This document shows positions 54,301 through 64,000 of a stretch of DNA of 64,000 bases, piece by piece. Below the pieces are notes generated by a model. The model did not search any database. It saw only the letters and a program-made list of their open reading frames with translations, and was not told the DNA's origin. Location of the stretch: contig NC_088867.1 in NCBI RefSeq assembly GCF_032884065.1, positions 50,341,317 to 50,405,316 of the forward strand, given 5' to 3'. Position 1 is the stretch's first letter, and every line of letters starts with the position of its first letter. This DNA is from Artemia franciscana (lineage: Eukaryota > Arthropoda > Branchiopoda > Anostraca > Artemiidae). The translations under genes and the position numbers were made by a program.

Positions 54301-57300
54301 AATTTCCCAATATATTTGATAGTTGGGAAATATATTGAATAGAAAGTCGGGAAAGTGGTAAATATATTGGAAAGTTGGACTTAGTCTGAAAAATGGATTT
54401 AAATGTGTTTTATGCTTGTACATATGTCGGTACCCCATCTAGATGCTTGTTTAATTAGAACAAAAAGACGTTTTTTTAAAGTACTAAAAACTCTAGCGTA
54501 TAAGAGCGAGTTGTTGTGAAGGAGTAACTCCCTACATATAAATAATAATTTCTGTTCGTTTTAAGTTTTAAAGTTACTCCTTACTTTCATTTGAAAAAAA
54601 CTTCTTTTAATTATTTAATAGCAATAAAGAACGCCATCATTTATATGTAAACTGTCAAAAATTCGAGTGAACCGCAAAGGTATGTCTCTCTATCTCTCTC
54701 TATGTTTAGACACGTCAGTTCATCTCTCCTTACACATTTATTGAGCTTCCAACCTCGAGACAACTTCCAGAACATATGCTGGGCACCCTCGGGTCCCCTA
54801 AATGAATAATACTGTTGACTTTCTTCAGACAATGATACATGGGAAAAGCATGCAACAAATCCAAATATGAAGACTAAATGACTTTGGCTTTGATGGTGGG
54901 TTATTCTTTTCAATATTTACTTGAATTTAGCATTACTCCTAGGTTCATGTTCAAAACTATCACTTCCTTTTCTACCACAACTTCCACTCTTTTCATTCAC
55001 AGTTTCTACCTTGCAAGCAGAAATCTCATAAGACATTCAAAAAAGTTCCAAGTACCTCACGTCAATGTCATTTAGAGGGTTGCTCTTTATTATTAAAAAT
55101 TAAAACAAGACCTTATCTGTGATTGTTATAGTAGTACAATGAAAAAATTCAGCAAATCACTCAACGAGCTCTGTAATAACAATTATCCCATCAGGTAAAG
55201 GCAAGCCCTCACTTCAACTAGAAATGACTCTCAACACTTCTACTCAGAAGGGGTCTATGACTACTTTCCTTAGTATCACTACATTTACTAAGAAACGAAG
55301 GCTTATAGACCTATAACTCCCACTTCTTGTGAATGTCAATCTACCAGTTGTAAAATCAAGTTATAGAACTCATTTCGTTCAACATATCCTAACTAAGAAC
55401 AGCATCGAACCCTAAGCTGGGGACTACCAGAATTTACTAGAATATAGTGCGTAAGATAGCCTCTTCGAAAATTGTCAAATCCAAGAGAACCTTCAGTGAA
55501 GCAGGGATAGCCTTTGAATCTCAACCTATTGGCTTTATCCTAGCCAAAGATTCCTTGACCATGATTTTCGTCCCATCAACCTTCTGATATGCAGACTCGT
55601 AAATTAAACATTTATGACAAACAGGATCCAAGAGAGTCTTAAGTGAAGCAGAGATAGCCTTTGAATCTCAGCCTATTGGCTTTATTCTAGCCAAAGATTG
55701 CTCGACCCTGATTTTCGTCACATCAACCTTCTGATATGCAGACTCGTAAAGTAAACATTCGTGACAAACAGGATCCAAGAGAACCTTAAGTGACCTTAAA
55801 CCTTTTCATTCAAAATAAACCAAACCCACCTTATTTATAATAGAACAATCACCATCACTTAATAATATGTAATAAAAATATTCACAACGAGGGGAATATT
55901 CAAATACATCAGATATCAACCCCTCTTTTACTATGTGGCTTTCTAATTTCCCTGATTCTTACCTGTAAACCATGATTTCTGAGTCCTGTCCCGATCCCTG
56001 TATCGGCTAGACAATCATATGCTTTACGGTCCTTATTCCCACATACAAAACAGTAGGCTCTATCTCTATTTCGCACTTCCCTCGACTGCTCTGAGCAAAA
56101 ATTAGCCACATGTCCTCTTTTCTTATAACTGTAGCATACAATATTTGGCTACTCTGGCTTTAGATGATATATACTATGCCATATGTAACAACCTCTGGTA
56201 GCGAAGATACTGCTAGCATTCTTCTGGGACAATTAACCAAATAATTCAATTTCACTATCTACACTATAACTTCTATTTTGACTAACTTCTCTAGATCTGC
56301 ATTCCGTACCAGCTGACAAAGTACCTCCAATGCCGTCATCTCGTTTTACGTCGTGCCAAGCTCAACGGAGTTTTTCATCTTGCCCTATCGATCTCATCGA
56401 TCTCAAACCTGCATCAGTCGATAAAAATTCATGTTTCACCACGTTTTGCAACCTTATATCCTTTCAAATTATTATACTCATCCTCGCGTTCCAATATACA
56501 TGTCTATTTATATTCAATCTTGATCCCTCAACAAAACAATTGTAAAGCTATCCCTTTAAAACTGGAATACTGTTCCATTAGCTGACTGCTTAAGCTCAGC
56601 TAATTCCTTAAATTGTTTTCCAGCAGTTTTCCCGGGGAATACGCCTCGGTCTACTCTCTTTCCATCAAACAGTTCGTGGTAACGAACTGTAGTAAGGAGC
56701 GATCCGGCTCAATAGTAACCAAAACTCTAAAAAATTGAATTTTGATATCAATAGCTACATCAAAAGAATCGCATTTTAATGCTGATTTTAAATATGTAAG
56801 TTTCATCAAGTTTAGTCTTAGCCATCAAAAGTTACGAGCCTGAGAAAATTTGCCTTATTTAGGAAAATAGGGGGAAACACCCCCTAAAAGTCGTAGGATC
56901 TTAACGAAAATGACACCATCAGATTCAGCGTATCAGAGAACCCTACTGTAGAAGTTTCAAGCTCCTATCTACAAAAATGTGGAATTTTGCATTTTTTGCC
57001 AGAAGACAAATCACGGGTGCGTGTTTATTTGTTTGTTTGTTTGTTTTTTTTTTTTCCCAGGGGTCATCGTATCGACCAAGTGGTCCTAGAATGTCCCAAG
57101 AGGGTAATTCTAACGGAAATGAAAAGTTCTAATGCCCTTTTTAAGTGACCAAAAAAATTGGAGGGCATCTAGGCCCCCTCCCACGCTCATTTTTTCCTAA
57201 AGTCAACGGATCAAAATTTTGAGATAGCCATTTTGTTTAGCATAGTCGAAAATCATAATAACTATGTTTTTGGGGATGACTTACTCCCCCACAGTCCCTG

Positions 57301-60042
57301 GGGGAGGGGTTGCAAGTTACAAACTTCAACCAGTGTTTACATATAATAATGGTTATTGGGAAGAGTACAGACGTTTTCAGGGGGATTTTTTTGGTTTTGG
57401 GGGTAGGGTTGAGGGAAAGGGCTATGTGGGAGGATTTTTCCTTGGAGAAATAAGCCATGGGGGAAAAAATTCAATGAAAAGGGCGCAGGACGAATCTGGT
57501 CACGTTAGAAAAAAACGTCAAATTAAGAGCTTAATATACAATGCTGGGTGTTCGGAGCCTCTCTATTATGGAGTATAATTTGAAAATAACACAACTATAC
57601 GAGCGATAAAACATATATACCACAACCATAACTCAACTAACGAAAGAACTGCCAAGAGATAACACAACTGTAAAGCGAAAACAGGTGAAAACTAACGGGA
57701 AAATAAACGAACTAAGAGGTGGAAGGGGCCCAGAGAAAAAATATAATCCTTTTTCAATTTTGAGCCTAACTTCCGCAAAGGAGTAATAATGTCAGAAGCC
57801 CCGAAATACCGAATTATTTTCTTTTCAAACAGTTCGTGGTAAGGAACTGTAGTAAGGGGCGACCCGGCTCAATAGTAAACGAAACTCTAAAAAACGGAAT
57901 TTTGATGCTAAAAGATTCATCAAAAGAATCGAATTTTTACGCTGATACTAAATATATAAGTTTCAATTAATTTAGTCTTTGTCATCAAAAGTTACGAGCC
58001 TGAGAAAATTTGCCCTATTTTGGAAAAAAGGGGGAAACATCCCCTAAAAGTCATAGAATCTTAACGAAAATCACACTATCTCATTCGGTATATCAGAGAA
58101 CTCTATAGCAAAAATTTCAAGCTCCTATCTAAAAAATGTGGAATTTTGTATTTTTTGCCAGAAGACAAATCACGGGTGCGTGTTTATTTGTTTGTTTTTT
58201 TTTCCCAGGGGTCATCTTATCGACCAAGTGGTCCTAGAATGTCGCGAGAGGGCTCATTCTAACAGAATTGAAAAGTTCTAGTGCCTTTTATAAGTGACCA
58301 AAAAAATTGGAGGGCAAATAGGCCCCCTCCCATGCTCATTTTTTTCCAAAAGTCAACAGATTAAAATTTTAAGATAGCCATTTTGTTCAGCATAGTCGAA
58401 AACCATAATAACTATGTCTTTGGGAATGACTTACTCCCCCACAATCCCTGAGGGAGGGGCTGCAAGTTACAAACTTTGACCAGTGTTTACATATAGTAAT
58501 GGTTATTGGGAAGTGTACAAACGTTTTCATGGGGATTTTTTGGTTTGGGGGGTGGGGTTGATGGGAGAGGGCTTTGTGGGAGGATCTTTCCTTTGAGGAA
58601 TATGTCATGGGGGAAGAAAAATTCAATGAAATGGGCGCAGGATTTTCTAGCATTACTATAAAAAAAACAATGAAAAAATAAACATGAAAACGTTTTTTCA
58701 AATGAAAGTAAGGAATAGCATTGAAATTTAAAACGAACAGAGACTATTACGCATATGAGGGGTTCTAAAAATACTTTAGCATAAAGAGCGAGGTATTTAG
58801 GAGGAGATAAATACCTCGCTCTTTATGCTAAAATATTTTTAGTGATTTCAACTATTTATTCTGCGGCCTTTTTGATTCATGGGTCATTCTTAAAGAATTG
58901 GGACAAAACTTACGATTTAGTGTAAAGAGCGAGGTATTAACGAGGGTACAAACCCCCTCGTACACATAATAAAAATATAAGAATATAAAAGTTTGTTACG
59001 TAAGTTAATTCTTAAGTTACGCATATTTTTTACTAATAAAAACGTTCGTTGAATATTAAAAGTTCTAGTAGCCTTTTTAAGTAACCGAAAAATTGGAGGG
59101 CAGCTAGGCCTCCTTCCCCACCCCTTATTTCTCAAAATCGTCTGATCAAAACTAAGAGAAAGCCATTTAGCCAAAAAAAAAAATTAATATACTAATTTCA
59201 TTTCAATAATTTATGTGCGGAGAGCCAAAATCAAACATGCATTAATTCAAAAACGTTCAGAAATTAAATAAAAAAAAACTAGTTTTTTTAGCTGAAAGTA
59301 AGGAGCAACATTAAAACTTAAAACGAACAGAAATTACTCCGTATATGTAATGGGTTGTCCCCTCCGCAGTCCCACGCTCTTTACACTAAAGTTTTTAATT
59401 GTTTTAAAAAGTAGAATTGTGGCAAAGAGTCAAACTTTAGCGTAAAGAGCGAGGGACTGCGGAGGGGACAACCCATTACATATACGGAGTAATTTCTGTT
59501 CGTTTTAAGTTTTAATGTCGCTCCTTACTTTCAGCTAAAAAAAACTAGTTTTTTTTATTTAATATCGTCTAAATTCGCAATTAATCCCTGGTTCTAAAAA
59601 AAATTCAACAGCAGTCCTCTTACCCTCAACGAAACCGCTATGATCATTCAACTATCATACCAATTAATCAGCATTTTCACCCTTTTCAATTGGCTAAAAA
59701 TGGCTTAATAGACTTTGGATTATCTAAAATCGAAATGTTAGTTAAGGTCAACAATAGATCCAATTACACTACGACGTTCACTACAAAACTGACCTAGTCT
59801 CACAATAATCCATTTACTTAACCCTGACCAAATTCCTCATTCTCGTTACCGGAATATGGTTTGGCCAAAAGGTTTCCAACTACCATTAAAATCTTACGAC
59901 TACACCAGGCTAATAATTTTCACTTTAAGAATCAAAATATTGCGGGATACTAATGCCTATACTTTTAACTTCCCTCAAAAATGAGAAAGCAATTGTTTTA
60001 CCATACCCACAATTAGAAGGGTTCACAATGAGTATTTGGCTC

Positions 60043-60105
<63 letters not shown>

Positions 60106-63100
60106 CAGAAGACGATGAAAATTTGAGAGTAAGCACTCCTAGTAAGGGATTCATTTTTCTTCCAGTCTTTATTGATGTCACACTATTACTGATATAGACA
60201 CTTACTTTAAAGTAACGGTAGGCAACAGAACGTAGAACGGCCACAAATGACAACAACGACAAACTGCAAATGCGACAATAGCAAGTCCTTGTTGCAAATT
60301 GGAGAATAAGCTCCTCGTGCCAGAAACAGTCAATTAAGCCAGATATCTTTTGGCGGAAATTGACATTGCTGACGGAGGAAATGTCTCTTAGCCACTGATT
60401 TAACAAAAGAAAGGATGCTTAGCTTTCACGCAGTGAAGATGCAAAATAAGCGCGAAGTTGTGGCAGTAGTAACAGTAGGAGCTACTTGAATCCGGCAGAC
60501 ATAATTTGCAACAAAGTTGAAATAAGTTTACAGACGGTGTAAATGACACAGGTACAAAGATAAGGTGCACAACTCACAAAATTTCAAGACCAAATTGAAG
60601 CTTCTGAACATACAACCCACGTAGAGTCCATAAGTTACTAGTCGAACCTTTACAGCTAGCAGTGTGGACGAATCCCCCCTCCCACGGAAATTCGTTGCCA
60701 CCTCTTTGTAAACCTTTTGCTTTGTACTGGTATGGGGTTTGTAGGAGTATCGGTAAGGGTAGTCATATCACTAAGAGTTATGGGTTCTCGAGAAGGAGGC
60801 AGAACAGTCTCTTTCACAATAAACTATGTATTTTATTACATCAAGTTTAAGTACAATAGTTTAAAATAAATACAGGGTAACGAGTACAAGAGAAGGACTT
60901 GACTAAGATACAGCAAGAGAAGAACCAAGACACATATTGAAAACTCACTAAGAAGATTCCTTCACATTCTCTCTACAAAATCGCTTTCTCACGCTCTACT
61001 GTAAAACTAAACCAGTTAGATACATCATAAGCGAACCACATAAATTTGCTGCTCACGAGAGTACATCCCATTTGGACAACTCCCAAAAGTATCCCACTTA
61101 AAAGCCCCAAAACTGTTAAAAACTATCAAGAATCTACTGAACAAAGCCATCATAGAACAGATTTCCATTCCCAACTGTTAACAGACAATTATTCAACTAC
61201 TCAAAATTATGCCTCAGCTCAGATTTTGTCACAAAATAACTAAAGGTATTTAGCCATTTCTTGTTAGGTAGCCAAAATAGACTTCAAACAGAGTGGGACG
61301 GAGAAGAGCTGTTGAGCAACACGTCATCTCAGGCAAGCTTGGCGTTGCAAGAGGCTTTTAAGCGTAGTTGTTTTCATGATCTTATGACATCTGGTTGAGA
61401 ACAAAACTGTAAACAGGAAGGACTTACAAAAAAATTAACCTTCCAACTCCTGTCTTTGAAACTTCAAACCAATCGTGAAGTTATGCCCTTTCCGAGAATG
61501 ACAAGCAAAAAACCCGAAGGAATGGTTACTGGGCTTTTCGAATATGCTGAACAAAATGGCTACCTCAGAATTTTGATCAGACGACTTGGAGGGAAAACTG
61601 GGGCAGGAGGGGGGTAGTTTCCCTCTAATTTTTTAGATCTAATTTTTTATTATGAAAATAATAAGCAGTTACTTAAAAATGAGGAATGAAATGGATGACT
61701 AACGAGTTACAACATCTTAGGGTTTTCGTCAAGTAAATTTGTTTTATTTGATGACTAAATTGTCATCCACAAGTTTAGCTTGCATAAAGCGTAAACTTTT
61801 ATTTTCCTTAAAAATACTCAGTGGGAAATAAGCATTATAAAACAATTGACGTTTTAGCAATAACACTTTTAGTCATATATTTTTTCAGATATTATTCGCT
61901 TAATGTTTTCTCCGTCATTTCAATCTTCTCTGTATAATTTACCCATTAATTGCAATTTTTTAAATCTTTCTCTCTTCCAGCTCCCAAATTAGATCCATGG
62001 GTGCGTGCAGGGTAAATCTGGATCTATTGTGATGTAGCGATGATTGCTTTCTTGTAACAAAAAGAAATGTTTTGGAAAATATAAAGCCAGTGACCAGTTA
62101 GATTTTTGGGGGGGAAGGGACGGGCTTCCAACAATTTTTGCAGAGGTGAAAGCCCAGAAAACAAAGTAAAGCGTAAAATTGCTCTGAATATTGCAACTTC
62201 TTGGGGACTGAAGTCCCTTTCTTCCACCTTTAGTTTATACTATAGAGTGAAGCACCTCTCTCTGAATAGCAATACTCCATTTGGCTTGTTCAAGAATTTT
62301 TGTAATTGATCGAAACATACTTTGGAATCGTTACAAAAAAACCTTAATATAGATTTAATACGTTTTTTCTGATAATTTCATGACATCTTTCTATTTAATT
62401 CCATAAAGGACAAATCGGATTGAGATTTTACGGCGTGACGGTAGAGAACGGGTGGCACAAAAATCAATCCCCGTTTGGCTGGTCAATCACGATGTCCGAA
62501 GGCCCGAATGAAGCGAGTGTCAACGAAAAGCTCGTAAAGCGAGCTTTCTGTAATTTCTTATAAATCCAATGTCTTCAACATTTTGTGAATGCTGAAGACA
62601 TAAGACTTTGAGCGACAGATAGCTTTTCTACGCAAGATATCCCCCCCCTGCACCCTCAGAAAAGATCAGCTGATTCTGAAAGTTTTGCTGTAACATAGGA
62701 TCCCCTCTTATTCTTTGTCAATAACCTTTATTCAATGAATTTATTATAATTATATGTTTTGTTTTCATTGTAAATGTTCTTCTTGCTGCTACAGATATTT
62801 AAATTAGATTCCGAAAAAAAAACACCTTCCGAGGTTTAAAAACGTAGACGAAAGTTAAAGTTCTAACCCTAAAATTATGGGCCAGTTAAAACAAATACAA
62901 TCAAACAAGTTTTCCCATCCAAGTAGAGAACAACATAAATAAGACAATATATATTTTTCATGATAAAACGACCTGCCAGAGACAAATGAGAAATACTATG
63001 TCTACCAAAAAAAAAAAAAAAATGTATTCCATTTTGAAATGACGATGTATTCCATTTGAAATGATGATGAATACCATATTTACCACCCTGAAGTTCGAAT

Positions 63101-64000
63101 TTACAATTGTCAAACCTATATTAAACGAGTAAAAAAATATTTTAACTAAACTCTATGCGGCATCAGCGTCTTAATATAGAAAAGAGAGGTAGCGTTGAGC
63201 ACAGAACGTCAGAGCATATCTGACCTTCATTTTCTAAATGATTCTTTTCCTCTTATTTGAACTATTATAATGAGGCTTTTGTATAATCTGATCAGCGGAA
63301 TCAGATTTCGGCCTATCTGCAGCAGATTGCTCCATGTCCAGCTGGTTGCTGCAGCTAAGATCGAACTCAGAGTGCCCTATTACCAAACAGAGGTCAATCC
63401 TACTGTGCCATGACAGGACTTTTTAAAATGATTTATTTTACTATTAAAATCTTATAGCAAGCCTGTATCAACCAGTCGCATTTGCTTAATAAGAGGTAGA
63501 GATGATAAACCATGACTGGAATAAAAAAAATTAAGAGCCTCAGGCAGAACAGAGAACCAATTGTAGGCTACAACAGTGTAGAATGAATCAAGATTATTTA
63601 AATACACGCTTTAATTACGTTTATATAACGTTTTAAAAAACACTGACACATACTTAATATAAATTTAAGTCGTTTTAATATTATTGTGTATGAAAACGGC
63701 AACACAAATGGACATTGCACAAAGGCTCTTCAATTTTATAAATACTAGAAAGCAAGGAACAAATAAAAATGAGGCGAACTGAAAGAAAGGGAAAGACTTA
63801 CCAAGTTTATGGAATAAACAACGGTAGGCTACATTGATTCAGGATTCATATCAGGACTTTACATTTTCCATCTTCAATGCTAAATAGCACAAACAAGGAT
63901 TTCTTCATAGACTTATTGGAAAGTTGGATATGATCGTCGATACTGTAAATTTGGGATCGGAAGCGAGGGTGACTTACCACCAGCTTCTCCACTGAGCTCA

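Overview
The window is AT-rich eukaryotic nuclear DNA with introns, long microsatellites and dense layers of transposable-element remnants. It is not bacterial, phage or organellar. The best gene is an intron-split relative of acyl-CoA thioesterase 9 on the minus strand. Its conserved stretches read most like arthropod versions, and the tRNA-derived SINE-like elements, a CR1/Jockey-like LINE and a short TTAGG-like stretch fit an arthropod. A crustacean such as a brine shrimp is my guess for the source, from general resemblance only.

Layout. 1-4500: truncated copy of repeat family A, then low-complexity DNA. 4525-13094: three exons of an ACOT9-like gene (minus strand) whose introns hold an ankyrin-repeat fragment, a 69-bp satellite, candidate MITEs, poly(A) and SINE-like elements. 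A 586-bp MITE lies 18 bp outside the 13.09-kb exon. 13.7-19.1 kb: mostly unassigned, with one candidate minus-strand exon (17641-17750) and a (AT)n tract of about 260 bp. 19.1-22.9 kb: degenerate tandem repeats, a long inverted repeat and an array of 215-325 bp units carrying ACT/CTA trinucleotide runs. 22.87-26.3 kb: a dead LINE lying inside that array. 29.05-33.75 kb: repeat family B, interrupted by a complete family A element. 34.4-39.4 kb: a duplicated repeat, then a foldback repeat split by a 3.28-kb hAT transposon with a perfect 8-bp target duplication. 40.0-42.7 kb: a candidate TIR element. 42.76-44.5 kb: family A. 45.0-47.0 kb: family B, reversed. 49.5-59.6 kb: four more family A copies, all reversed, with a degenerate LTR-retrotransposon gag/protease fragment between two of them. 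59.6-64 kb: mostly unassigned, with a possible splice donor at the right edge.

The only confident host gene is the ACOT9-like one, seen in part: its 5' exons should lie at higher coordinates and its 3' exons beyond the left edge. Everything else with recognisable coding content (LINE, hAT, LTR fragment, ankyrin piece) is broken by stops and frameshifts. The most interesting structure is family A. Each copy ends in a long hairpin whose two arms match each other although the sequence differs from copy to copy, which suggests that the arms are homogenised within each copy.
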